Below are positions 8,839-17,401 of a stretch of DNA of 53,629 bases, piece by piece. Origin of the DNA: Bryobacteraceae bacterium (GTDB taxonomy: Bacteria; Acidobacteriota; Terriglobia; Bryobacterales; Bryobacteraceae); assembly GCA_030041495.1 (NCBI GenBank), contig JASHNT010000115.1, positions 1-53,629 of the forward strand, written 5' to 3'. Within the stretch, counting starts at the first letter, position 1, and the number at the start of each line of letters is the position of its first letter. The notes beneath the pieces are model-generated. The model searched no databases. It saw only the letters and a list, made by a program, of their open reading frames with translations, and was not told the DNA's origin. The translations under genes and the position numbers were made by a program.

Positions 8839-11800
8839 GAGGCGCTGCTCCAGCCTTCTCCGACGCCCAGGCCCGCGACCGCATCCACACCTCGCTCGAC
8901 GAAAGCCTCATCGTCGAAGCCTCCGCCGGCACCGGAAAAACCACGGAGCTAGTGAAACGTTTGGTTGAGGTTTTAGCCTCAGGCCGCACATCCATAGAAC
9001 ATATCGCCGCCGTTACGTTTACCCATAAAGCTGCTGGCGAAATGAAGCTCCGCCTCCGCGAAGCCCTCGATCAAGCCCGTCTCAACGCGGCGGAAGGCAA
9101 CCGCAAGGTTGCCTTGGAAGATGCCCTGGAACGCCTGGAAGAGGCCTCCATCGGCACCATCCACGGCTTCTGCGCCCAAATCCTCCACGAGCGCCCCGTC
9201 GAAGCCGGCGTCGATCCCGGTTTCGAAGAACTCACCGAACAGGAAGCCTATCGCATCTACCAACGCAGCTTCCGCACCTGGCTCGAAGCCCGCCTCGACG
9301 CCGATTCCCCCGGCCTCCGCCGCGCCTTCGCCCGCCTGGCCTGGCGCGATGGCTGGGATGACTCCCCTGCTCTCGAACAACTTGAACGTGCCGGATGGAA
9401 GTTAGTGGAATGGCGCGACTACCCGGCTCCCTGGCATCGCGCCCCCTTCGCCCGCGAATCCGAAATGGATACGCTCGTCCGCATGACCCGCGACCTCGCC
9501 GCAGCCAGCGCCAACCCCCGCCGCGTCACTGACGATCTCTACGCCGGCATCGCCCCGGCGCGCGCTCTCGCCGGCTGGATCGAACAAGCCGAAGCGTTGA
9601 GCCGGCATCAGAAAAAGCTCGACTACGACGCCCTCGAAGGCCGCCTCCTCAAGCTCGGGCGCGAGCTTCGCAAATTCACCCGCAAAGGCCGCGGCGAGTA
9701 CGGCGGCGGCGTCAGCCGCGAGGAACTCGCGGCTCAACGAGACGAGTTGGCTCTGTGGATCCAGGAATTCCGCACCCGCGCTGACGCCGACTTGGCTGCT
9801 CTCCTCCGTGAAGAAATGCAAGGCTTGCTTGAAGAATACGCGCTGCGCAAGCAGCGCCTCGGCCGTCTCGACTTCGTCGACCTCCTCTGTCGCGTCCGCG
9901 ATCTCCTGCGCGATCAACCGGATGTCAGCCAGTATCTGCAACGCCACTTCACGCACCTTTTTGTCGACGAATTTCAAGACACCGACCCGGCGCAGATGGA
10001 CATCATTGAAATGCTCACCGCCGACGACCCAGGCGGTAAACTTTTCCTAGTCGGCGATCCGAAACAATCCATCTACAAATTCCGCCGCGCCGATTTAACG
10101 CTCTACCGCCAGGTGCGCGAACGTCTGGGACAGCGCGGCGTCAGTTTTATAAGTCTTTACCAGAGTTTTCGTTCTGTTCCTACTCTTCAACAATTAGTTA
10201 ATGCTGCGTTTGAAACAGAAATGCGTGGCGATGTCGCCGACGGCCACGCCGAATGGACCCCTCTGGAACGGCATCGCGAAGAAATTCCGGACCGTCCCAG
10301 CGTGGTGGCCCTGCCCGTGCCGAAGCCCTACAAAACCCGCCTCGCCAAGGAAGCCGTCGCCCGCTCCCTCCCCGACGCCGTCGCCGCTTTCGCCGCCTGG
10401 ATCGTCAAGGAAAGCGGGTGGCGGAGCGAAAAAGGGACGCCGTATAAAGAACGCGATATCGCGATTTTGTTTCGGAAGCGCAACTGGGGCAAGATCGACC
10501 TCCAGCGCGAAGTCGTCCGCGGCCTCGAAGCCCGCGGCGTCGCCCACCTGGTCGCCGGCTCCAAAAGTTTCCACAAGCGCGAGGAGGTGGAAACTCTCCG
10601 CGCCGCCCTCACCGCCGTCGAATGGCCGGATGACGAGCTCAGCGTCTTCGCCGCCCTCAAAGGTTCGCTCTTCGCCATCCCCGATGAACGCCTCCTGCTC
10701 TACCGCCATGAGCACCACCGCCTGAATCCGTTCAAACCCGATCCCACTGCGTTCCCCGAGATCGACGGCGCCTTGGCCCTGCTCCGTCAGCTTCACCGCT
10801 CCCGCAATTACCGCCCCTTCGCGGCCACCGTCAGCGACCTTCTGGAAGCCACTCGCGCCCACGCCGGCTTCCTCCTTCGCCCCGGAGGCCAGCAGATTCT
10901 CGCCAACGTCGCCCGCGTCGCTGACCTCGCCCGCACCTATGAAATGACCGGCGGCGTGTCGTTCCGCGGCTTCGTCGAGGACCTTGCTGCTCAAGCCGAG
11001 CGCGGCGAAGCCTCCGAAGCCCCCGTCCTCGAAGAAGATTCCGACGGCGTCCGTTTGATGACCCTCCACAGCGCCAAAGGTCTCGAATTCCCCGTCGTCA
11101 TTTTGGCCGACCTCACCACCGGCCTCTCGCGGAATGAGCCCGAAGCTTACGTCAACACCGAAAAAAAACTCTGCGCGATGGAGCTGCTCGGTTGCGCCCC
11201 GCGTGAGCTGCTGGATCGCCGCGAAGAAGAAGCCCGCAAGGAGCGTGCCGAAGGCATCCGCGTGGCCTACGTCGCTGCCACTCGAGCCCGCGACGTCCTC
11301 GTCGTCCCCGCCGTCGGTGACGAACCTTTCCCCGCCGATAGCTGGCTCGCTCCCCTCAACAAGGCCATCTATCCCTCCCGAGCCAACTGGCGCAGGTCGC
11401 GCAAGGCCCCCGGTTGCCCCGAAGGCTTCGGCCAGTCCACCGTCATCGCCCGCTCTCTCGAATATGACCATCAAGACGAATTCTCTGTTCGCCCCGGCCT
11501 GGTCCAGCCCGAAACCGGCGATCACGAAGTCGTGTGGTGGGACCCGTTTCACCTCAAGCTCGGCGAGGAGCAGAACCAGTCGCTCTGGCAAGACGAAGTG
11601 CTGAAGGAAACCCTGAAGCCCGATGACGGCGCCAGCCTTGCCGAATACCGAGCCTGGCAAACCCAGCGCGAGCAAGTCCTGCGCGAAGGCTCCCGCCCGG
11701 AGGTCGACGTTTTCTTAGCCAGCCAAGCTACCGAAGACCCGCCTGCGGCCATCGAGGTCGAATTTCTCAGTACAGTTTCCGCGGCACGCGAGGCCGCCGG

Positions 11801-12224
11801 AAGGCGGTTCGGAACGCTGGTCCACGCGGCTCTACGCGATGTCTCTCTCGACGCCTCCGCCGGCTCCGCCCGCCGCCTGGTCGAGCTGAACGCCCGCATC
11901 CTCGGCGCGACCGCGGAGGAAACTTCAGCCGCCATTGAGGCCGTGACCTCCGCCCTCCGCCATCCCATCTTCGCCCGAGCGAACTCAGCCGCCCGCTGCC
12001 ATCGCGAATATCCGGTCACCCTCCGCCTCCCCGACGGCCGTATGCTCGAAGGCGTCGTCGACCTCGCCTTCATCGAAAACGGCTCCTGGCTCGTCGTCGA
12101 CTTCAAAACCGACGCCGATCTGGCTCCCCGCCGCACCCAATACGAACGCCAACTCCGCTGGTACGCCTACGCCCTGTCAAAGCTGACCGGCATCCCCGCC
12201 CGGGCCGTGCTGCTGGGGGTGTGA
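8835..12224 (+). CDS. addA: AddA-like helicase/nuclease (UvrD/RecB superfamily)
   Basis: AddA is the motor and 3'-strand nuclease of the AddAB end-resection complex. The 1129-residue protein shows superfamily 1 helicase motifs in order: Walker A EASAGTGKTT (about 29-38), TFTHKAAGEM (motif Ia), LFVDEFQDTDPAQ (motif II), GDPKQSIYKFRRAD (motif III), TLHSAKGLEFPVV (motif V) and VAYVAATRARD (motif VI). The C-terminal nuclease domain ends with WLVVDFKTD, the D-x-K active site. All motifs look intact, so this subunit should carry the ATP-driven activity for the complex. The start overlaps the addB stop. About 87 bases further on, and on the same strand, lies the SIR2-like gene. Confidence 0.95.
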   Translation: MRGAAPAFSDAQARDRIHTSLDESLIVEASAGTGKTTELVKRLVEVLASGRTSIEHIAAVTFTHKAAGEMKLRLREALDQARLNAAEGNRKVALEDALERLEEASIGTIHGFCAQILHERPVEAGVDPGFEELTEQEAYRIYQRSFRTWLEARLDADSPGLRRAFARLAWRDGWDDSPALEQLERAGWKLVEWRDYPAPWHRAPFARESEMDTLVRMTRDLAAASANPRRVTDDLYAGIAPARALAGWIEQAEALSRHQKKLDYDALEGRLLKLGRELRKFTRKGRGEYGGGVSREELAAQRDELALWIQEFRTRADADLAALLREEMQGLLEEYALRKQRLGRLDFVDLLCRVRDLLRDQPDVSQYLQRHFTHLFVDEFQDTDPAQMDIIEMLTADDPGGKLFLVGDPKQSIYKFRRADLTLYRQVRERLGQRGVSFISLYQSFRSVPTLQQLVNAAFETEMRGDVADGHAEWTPLERHREEIPDRPSVVALPVPKPYKTRLAKEAVARSLPDAVAAFAAWIVKESGWRSEKGTPYKERDIAILFRKRNWGKIDLQREVVRGLEARGVAHLVAGSKSFHKREEVETLRAALTAVEWPDDELSVFAALKGSLFAIPDERLLLYRHEHHRLNPFKPDPTAFPEIDGALALLRQLHRSRNYRPFAATVSDLLEATRAHAGFLLRPGGQQILANVARVADLARTYEMTGGVSFRGFVEDLAAQAERGEASEAPVLEEDSDGVRLMTLHSAKGLEFPVVILADLTTGLSRNEPEAYVNTEKKLCAMELLGCAPRELLDRREEEARKERAEGIRVAYVAATRARDVLVVPAVGDEPFPADSWLAPLNKAIYPSRANWRRSRKAPGCPEGFGQSTVIARSLEYDHQDEFSVRPGLVQPETGDHEVVWWDPFHLKLGEEQNQSLWQDEVLKETLKPDDGASLAEYRAWQTQREQVLREGSRPEVDVFLASQATEDPPAAIEVEFLSTVSAAREAAGRRFGTLVHAALRDVSLDASAGSARRLVELNARILGATAEETSAAIEAVTSALRHPIFARANSAARCHREYPVTLRLPDGRMLEGVVDLAFIENGSWLVVDFKTDADLAPRRTQYERQLRWYAYALSKLTGIPARAVLLGV

Positions 12225-12237
12225 CGGAGGCAGACAA

Positions 12238-12297
12238 ATGAACTACACCGCCATTAAAGAGACGATTGCTCTGTTGCGCCACTATAATACGGAGTGA
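12238..12297 (+). CDS. Possible 19-residue small ORF between addA and the SIR2-like gene
   Basis: ATG at 12238 follows a GGAGG-like site at about 12227-12231 and opens MNYTAIKETIALLRHYNTE before a TGA at 12295. The spacing to the ribosome site is good. The peptide has no known match that I recognise. It could be a leader peptide, a remnant of an older gene, or chance. It sits just ahead of the SIR2-like start at 12311. Confidence 0.25.
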   Translation: MNYTAIKETIALLRHYNTE

Positions 12298-12310
12298 AGG
12301 GAGCGGTTAA

Positions 12311-13357
12311 ATGACGGTCTACGTGCTGGGAGCCGGGGCATCCGTCCACGCCGGTTATCCACTTGCCAACGACATGGCAAAGAAGCTGCTCGCCTGGATG
12401 AAACGCCCTGTGTACGACCCGGGCTCCTATGCGGCCCGCTACAGCGGAGCTGCCGAGTATTTGGAAAAATCCTTCCCATCGATCGAAAACATCGAGGATT
12501 TAATAGCGGGAATACGACAAAAAATCCGGGAGCTAGCTGGCGGAACGGAGGAGCAGCGCGTCAAGCGGGCGAAAATCGGGGCCGCCTACGGCGTCCTCCA
12601 GAACGCCGTGCGGGATTGGTTCGGAGCAATCCAACGGAGCTCGAAGCTGGACCCGACCTATCGTGAGTTCGCCAAAAATGTGATCTCTGACGGGGACTGC
12701 ATCATTACATTCAATTACGACGTCTCCTTCGAACGCGAGCTAAAGCATGCGGGAAAATTCGAGATCGGAGATGGCTATGGATTCCCGATGGAGGGCCTCC
12801 CTGTAGGATCGAAGACAAAAATGCTGAAGCTGCACGGCAGCACAAGTTGGCTGGCACTGTTGTTCGGCGGAGTGACTGCGGGATTTTCAAGCTTCGCCGG
12901 CAACACCTTGAGCAGTCCTGTGATCGGAACAAACGAATTGCTGTTCCTCGGTTACGATGAGGGTGTCGTCGATCCGAGATTCAAGAATGGCGGAGCGGCT
13001 CTGCCGGTGATGATCTTCCCGGCTCCGCTGAAGGAATTCTATTTCGACGTCAACACCGGCGTGGAATACCATGATTTTTGGGACCGCCTGTGGCACCAAG
13101 CGCGTGAAGCCCTACACAACGCTGATAGCGTGGTGATATGTGGCTACAGCCTCCAGAACATCGACGAGCGGGCTCACGGTCTTCTGCTTAGCGCGCCGAA
13201 GAAAGACACGGAGGTTCTCGTCGCAGCCGGCACCGACACGCAACGGGTCGCTGGGGACTACCTCAATGCCGGATACTCCAGAGCGGCGGCGGCTAGCGAG
13301 CCGCGCTTCGAAGACTGGGTGGCTAAGATGTCCAGCAGCGTCGCAGTAACGCGTTAA
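12311..13357 (+). CDS. SIR2-like NAD-binding protein, candidate anti-phage effector
   Basis: The 348-residue protein opens with a Rossmann motif VYVLGAGAS followed by HAGYPLANDM, as in SIR2-like domains of defence proteins. The conserved active-site elements are TFNYD (Asn about 135, Asp about 137) and KLHGSTSW (His about 175). A late Rossmann-type strand VVICGYSLQNIDE completes the fold. SIR2-domain proteins of this class typically degrade NAD+ to stop phage infection (known for ThsA, DSR and others). No second sensor domain is fused, so recognition may come from the small membrane protein just downstream (6-base gap). Base composition is visibly less GC-rich and less C-ending than in the preceding addAB genes, consistent with acquisition. 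Enzymatic activity is inferred from motifs. Confidence 0.75.
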   Translation: MTVYVLGAGASVHAGYPLANDMAKKLLAWMKRPVYDPGSYAARYSGAAEYLEKSFPSIENIEDLIAGIRQKIRELAGGTEEQRVKRAKIGAAYGVLQNAVRDWFGAIQRSSKLDPTYREFAKNVISDGDCIITFNYDVSFERELKHAGKFEIGDGYGFPMEGLPVGSKTKMLKLHGSTSWLALLFGGVTAGFSSFAGNTLSSPVIGTNELLFLGYDEGVVDPRFKNGGAALPVMIFPAPLKEFYFDVNTGVEYHDFWDRLWHQAREALHNADSVVICGYSLQNIDERAHGLLLSAPKKDTEVLVAAGTDTQRVAGDYLNAGYSRAAAASEPRFEDWVAKMSSSVAVTR

Positions 13358-13363
13358 GCCAAC

Positions 13364-13878
13364 ATGGATTGGCTGACGCTTGGTGTCAACCTCGTGGCTG
13401 GGCCCGCGGTAGCCGGCGCAGTGGCTAACTTCGTAGTGACCCACCGTGTGGAAAGGCTCAGGGCGAACTGGAACAAAGAACTCCAGGAGTCCCAGAACCA
13501 ATTTTCTCTTGGCGTCAGCTCTCACCAGGCTCAGGTCGCGTTCGACAAGTGGGCGACGTTCTGCGAACTGTACATGGAAGAGACCCTCCGGATACTCAAT
13601 ACGCGCAACACTGCAGGCTGGTTCGTTGCCTTTGATACGGCAAAGCTGGTAAGAATTCGCCAACGCTGGGCCATCTGGTTGCCGGAGCGGCTGTACGATC
13701 AACTCCGGGTGTTCGAGGAAGGCCTCGCAAACGCCGGGGCACGAACGGAAGAAACCAAGAACCCTTGCCGATCGGCGCCCATGTTCGGGAACTGGTTGAG
13801 TATCTCCGGCAACTTTTGGGAACCGAGCACCTAAGCGGCACTTGGATCGAGCAGACCCGGCCAATACCTCGTTCCTAA
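13364..13878 (+). pseudogene. Small membrane/coiled-coil partner of the SIR2-like gene, frameshifted near the end
   Basis: As it stands the frame from ATG 13364 stops at 13834 (156 residues). One N-terminal membrane helix (about residues 5-25, LGVNLVAGPAVAGAVANFVV) precedes a long helical, charged region (RVERLRANWNKELQESQ). From about 13738 the coding signal moves to another frame: reading GTNGRNQEPLPIGAHVRELV, then YLRQLLGTEHL, to a TAA at 13876. The switch falls at the GGGG run at 13736-13739, where one missing G would restore a protein of about 171 residues ending three bases into the convergent neighbour. Either a true mutation or an assembly slip is possible. The family is not recognised beyond 'small membrane-anchored helical protein'. 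Its place 6 bases after the SIR2-like gene suggests a two-gene unit. Confidence 0.65.
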
Positions 13879-16304
13879 TACAGCAAAAACTCCTTGCTCC
13901 GCCCCTCAAACCCCTCCAAATCCTCCACCAAATGCAGCTCGATCGTCGACGGGTCCACTCCCTCCTTCAGCTCCTCGATCACCTTCCTGCTCCCGATCGA
14001 CAACCGGCACGCATCCAGGTCCAGCTTGCCCTGGTACAGGCGCTCGATTGCGCTGGCCAGTTCCAGCCCCAGCCGGATCGAACTGAACGTCTCGCGATTC
14101 ACGATCACGAACCGAACGCCCTCGATCGTCTGGCCCTTGAACACCGAATCCGCCGGCTCAAAGCGCGTCGCGTACACCCGCACTCCCGGAATGGATCGGG
14201 CATTCAGAGCCTGCGCCAATTCCGCTCCGCGAATCCAATCCGCGCCGATCTGCTCGAAGGGTGCATCCGTGCCCCGCCCCACCGATAGATTCGGCGACGA
14301 TTCCAGCATCGCCACTCCCGGATACAGTGTCGCCGCGTTCAGGCTGCGCAAATTGGGCGACGGGTTCACCCACGTCAGGCCCGTCGAATCGAACCAATCC
14401 CCGCGCGACCACTCCTTCATCGGTATTACCCGCAGGTCGGCCTTGAGATTCTTCTCGGCGTTGGCCATATTGGCCAGTTCGCCCATGGTCAACCCGTGCC
14501 GGATCGGCATCGCGTAACATCCCACGAAGCTCTGCAAATCCGCATCCAGCACCGGACCCTCCACATGCGCCCCCGTGATCGGGTTCGGCCTGTCCAGAAC
14601 ATAAAACGTCAGGTCTAATTTGGCTGCCTGCTCCAGCGCGTACAGCATTGTGCAATTATAGGTATAAAATCGCGCGCCGGCGTCCTGAATATCGAACACT
14701 AGCGCATCCAAACCACGCAGCATTTCCGGAGTCATCCGATACCGGCCGTTGTTATATAGGCTGTAAATCGGCAGGCCCGTCGCCGCATCTCTCGAATCGC
14801 CGATGTCCGGCCGGTCCTCCTTGCCCGTAATGCCATGCTCCGGCGCAAATAGAGCCACCAGGTTGACCCTCGCCGCCCGCATCACGTCGATATCGCGCCG
14901 CCCGTTGCGGTCGATCCCCGTCTGGTTGGTGATTAATCCCACGCGCTGCCCCGCCAGCGGCGCAAACTTCTCCTGCTCCAGCACGTCGATCCCCGTCAGC
15001 GTGTGGTGATTCGGCGAAATCATGCGCCTCGCGCCCGACGTCTCAAGAGCCTCGTTGTACCCGGCCTCGTTCACCGCCGCCGTCTTAATGCCGATACTCG
15101 CCGCCACCAGAGTCCCAATCGTCCTCCTTAACCCGTTCAGGCTCTTTCCGCTCTTGGGATGAATGAAATTCGTCAGCAGGATCACGTACGTCTGGCTTTG
15201 CGGATCGATCCATAGCGATGTCCCGGTAAACCCCGTGTGTCCGTAGGAGCCAATCGGGAACAGCTCCCCGCGCGGCGACGAATAAGACGAATCGAGATCG
15301 AACCCCAATGCCCGCAACGCCGGTTGGTCCGGCGGCGATGCCGGCTCCGTGAATTTCTTCACCGTCGCCGGAGAAAATATCCGCACGCCCGCGCGCTGCC
15401 CCATCCCCAGCAGCATTTCGCAATACAACGCCAGATCGTTCGCCGTCGAAAACACTCCCGCATGTCCCGCCACTCCGCCCATATAGCGGGCCGTCGGGTC
15501 ATCCACAACTCCGCGCCACGGCTTACCCGTCGACGCATCCACCTCCGTCGGAGCAATCCTCGGAATCAGCGCCGCCGCCGGGAGATAGCCCGTATCGCGC
15601 ATGCCCAATGGTTGAAAAACCTGCTCGCGAACGAATTTATCCAACGATTCCCCGCTTATTCTCCTGACAATGTCCCCTAATAGTTCGAAATTAATATCGC
15701 TATAGACAAACCTTTGACCCGGAGGATACGTCGGCTTGGCGGTCAGAGCCTTGTGAATCCCCGTCTCATACCCGCTCCACGCTGGCGTCAAATCCACATC
15801 GGGAGGCAACCCCGAAAAATGCGTCATCAGGTCGCGAATCGTAATGTCGCTCTTGCCGTTCTGGAACTCCGGCAGATATTTCGTCACCGGATCGGTGATG
15901 CTGAGCTTACCCTGCTCCACCAACTTCATGATCCCCGGAGTCGTCGCCACCACCTTCGTCAATGACGCCAGATCGAAAATCGTATCCACTGTCATCGCCT
16001 CGCGTGCCGGAACCAATGCCCGACTTCCGTACGCCCGGCGATGAATGATCTTGCCTTCGTGCCCCACCAGCAGCACTCCGCCGGGAATCGAGCCGTCGCG
16101 AACCGCCTGCTGCATCTGCGCGTCCAGCGCCGCCGAGCCTGGAAACGACTCCTGAGCCCTTGCAACCAGCGCAAGCGCCCCCGCGGCGAGCGCCAGCAGC
16201 CGCCGGCACAGGGCCGGCGCGGTCCGCCGCTTGTTCAACTGAACTGCCCTCCCTGGCCGCGCCAGGCTCCGTTGTGCCGGCGAGATCCAAAAGAGCGCTT
16301 TCAT
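13875..16304 (-). CDS. Serine hydrolase (AmiE/AmpC-like) fused to NamZ-type exo-muramidase (DUF1343)
   Basis: The 809-residue protein joins two cell-wall enzymes. Residues about 55-410 are a beta-lactamase-fold serine hydrolase with SLTK (114-117), the tyrosine motif YSD (about 201) and GHTGFTG as the third motif. Residues about 425-809 are a DUF1343 domain, the family of NamZ, an exo-acting beta-N-acetylmuramidase: LITNQTGID, LFAPEHGITG, VFDIQDAGARFYTY, LDRPNPI and SPNLRS are typical. In Bacillus, namZ lies in an operon with nagZ and the amidase amiE, so a single chain that removes peptides and then MurNAc is plausible. The start overlaps the upstream phhB stop (ATGA). The signal peptide is split by a repeat element: MKALFWI, about 27 foreign residues, then LLALAAGALALVARAQ. 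Export could be impaired or could use the second half alone. Confidence 0.88.
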   Translation of the reverse strand: MKALFWISPAQRSLARPGRAVQLNKRRTAPALCRRLLALAAGALALVARAQESFPGSAALDAQMQQAVRDGSIPGGVLLVGHEGKIIHRRAYGSRALVPAREAMTVDTIFDLASLTKVVATTPGIMKLVEQGKLSITDPVTKYLPEFQNGKSDITIRDLMTHFSGLPPDVDLTPAWSGYETGIHKALTAKPTYPPGQRFVYSDINFELLGDIVRRISGESLDKFVREQVFQPLGMRDTGYLPAAALIPRIAPTEVDASTGKPWRGVVDDPTARYMGGVAGHAGVFSTANDLALYCEMLLGMGQRAGVRIFSPATVKKFTEPASPPDQPALRALGFDLDSSYSSPRGELFPIGSYGHTGFTGTSLWIDPQSQTYVILLTNFIHPKSGKSLNGLRRTIGTLVAASIGIKTAAVNEAGYNEALETSGARRMISPNHHTLTGIDVLEQEKFAPLAGQRVGLITNQTGIDRNGRRDIDVMRAARVNLVALFAPEHGITGKEDRPDIGDSRDAATGLPIYSLYNNGRYRMTPEMLRGLDALVFDIQDAGARFYTYNCTMLYALEQAAKLDLTFYVLDRPNPITGAHVEGPVLDADLQSFVGCYAMPIRHGLTMGELANMANAEKNLKADLRVIPMKEWSRGDWFDSTGLTWVNPSPNLRSLNAATLYPGVAMLESSPNLSVGRGTDAPFEQIGADWIRGAELAQALNARSIPGVRVYATRFEPADSVFKGQTIEGVRFVIVNRETFSSIRLGLELASAIERLYQGKLDLDACRLSIGSRKVIEELKEGVDPSTIELHLVEDLEGFEGRSKEFLLY
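16201..16282. repeat. Palindromic interspersed element, copy 2, inside a coding start
   Basis: CGCCGGCACA (16201-16210) and TGTGCCGGCG (16273-16282) form a perfect 10-base inverted repeat. The interior shares ACAGGGCC and CCGCG(C/T)CAGGCTCCGTTGTGC with the copy at 3917-3986. The element covers codons about 8-35 of the muramidase fusion, exactly between the charged start and the hydrophobic core of its signal peptide. The interior is longer than in copy 1. Confidence 0.65.
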
Positions 16305-16591
16305 GCGAGTTTTTTGGCGATGCCTTCCAGCAGCGCCGCCAGATCCACGTCCTTCTGCGTGACCCCTCCCGCGTCATGCGTCGTCAGATCCACCGTCACG
16401 CGATTGTAGACGTTGGCCCACTCCGGATGATGATCGCGTTTTTCGATCAACGGCGCGGCGGTGGCCATGAAGCCGAAGGCATGCGCGAAATCGGAGAATT
16501 TGTATTCGCGGTGAAGCTTTCCATCTTTCAAACCCCAGTTGGGCAGCTTCGCCAACTGCGAAGAAATTTCGGAATCGCTAAGTTTGGCCAT
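16301..16591 (-). CDS. phhB: Pterin-4a-carbinolamine dehydratase
   Basis: The 96-residue protein recycles the oxidised pterin cofactor of aromatic amino acid hydroxylases by dehydrating 4a-hydroxytetrahydropterin. The family signature is intact: KRDHHPEWANVYN (about 51-63) with the catalytic histidines, and LTTHDAGGVTQKD. Length is normal for the stand-alone enzyme. It overlaps the downstream muramidase fusion by four bases, but the two functions have no known connection. No phenylalanine hydroxylase gene is present in the window. Confidence 0.95.
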   Translation of the reverse strand: MAKLSDSEISSQLAKLPNWGLKDGKLHREYKFSDFAHAFGFMATAAPLIEKRDHHPEWANVYNRVTVDLTTHDAGGVTQKDVDLAALLEGIAKKLA

Positions 16592-16626
16592 GGCTCCATC
16601 TTCTCACGCGTGACAATAATTGGTTT

Positions 16627-17358
16627 ATGTCGCAGGCCACGCAGCTAGCCGATTTCGTCCACGCCGGGTTGACCCGCGCCGCCGACCCCTCACGCGCCCC
16701 CGCCATGGCCGCCTACATGAAAACGTCGCAGCCGTTCTATGGAGTCGCCGCGCCCCAAGTCCACGCCATCGCCAAAGCCGCCCGTAAACTCTTCGTCCCG
16801 GCCAGTCACACTCAATACCGCAGAAATGTTTTAGCCCTGTGGAAACTCCCGCATCGCGAAGCCCGCTACGCCGCCATCGATTACGCCCAGCAGCGCGGCT
16901 TCCAGACCCCCGAATCGATTCCTCTCTATGAACGCATGATCCGCGAAGGCGCCTGGTGGGACTTCGTCGACGCCATCGCGTCGAACCTCGTGGGCCTCGC
17001 CTACCTCGAGCATCGCAAAGCCATTCGCCCCGTGCTCGACCGCTGGATTGAAGACCCCGATCTCTGGATCCGCCGCACCGCAATCCTCGCCCAGTTGCGC
17101 CACAAGCGCGAAACTGACTCCGCGCAACTGTTCCGCTACTCGCTCCAATGCGCCGCGGAGCGTGAATTCTTCATCCGCAAGGCCATCGGGTGGGCCCTCC
17201 GCGAATACAGCAAGGCCGAGCCCGCCAAGGTCAAGGCATTCCTCCTAAAGAATCGCCAGACGCTCGCGCCCCTCAGCCTGCGTGAGGCCGCAAAGCAACT
17301 CCTCCGCTCCCGTAAGCTCACCACCGAAATGCGCCTCGCCGGCACGCCGGGGACGTAA
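16627..17358 (+). CDS. alkD: AlkD-like DNA alkylation repair enzyme
   Basis: A 243-residue all-helical protein of the DNA alkylation repair (AlkD/AlkC) family. These HEAT-repeat glycosylases remove positively charged alkylated bases such as 7-methylguanine without flipping them. Diagnostic patches are the start YMKTSQPFYGV, EGAWWDFVDAIA with the catalytic aromatic and Asp residues, LWIRRTAILAQLRHK, and FFIRKAIGWALREYS. It is read divergently from phhB with a 35-base gap, so the two share a short promoter region. Confidence 0.88.
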   Translation: MSQATQLADFVHAGLTRAADPSRAPAMAAYMKTSQPFYGVAAPQVHAIAKAARKLFVPASHTQYRRNVLALWKLPHREARYAAIDYAQQRGFQTPESIPLYERMIREGAWWDFVDAIASNLVGLAYLEHRKAIRPVLDRWIEDPDLWIRRTAILAQLRHKRETDSAQLFRYSLQCAAEREFFIRKAIGWALREYSKAEPAKVKAFLLKNRQTLAPLSLREAAKQLLRSRKLTTEMRLAGTPGT

Positions 17359-17401
17359 CACAAGACCGGACCGCCGCGTCTCCCTTTGAGGCATCCGAAA
17401 T

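Noticed and set aside
10194-11675. 493-codon reverse-strand frame inside addA
   Set aside because: It is a shadow of the GC-rich addA reading frame, with low-complexity composition and no ribosome site.
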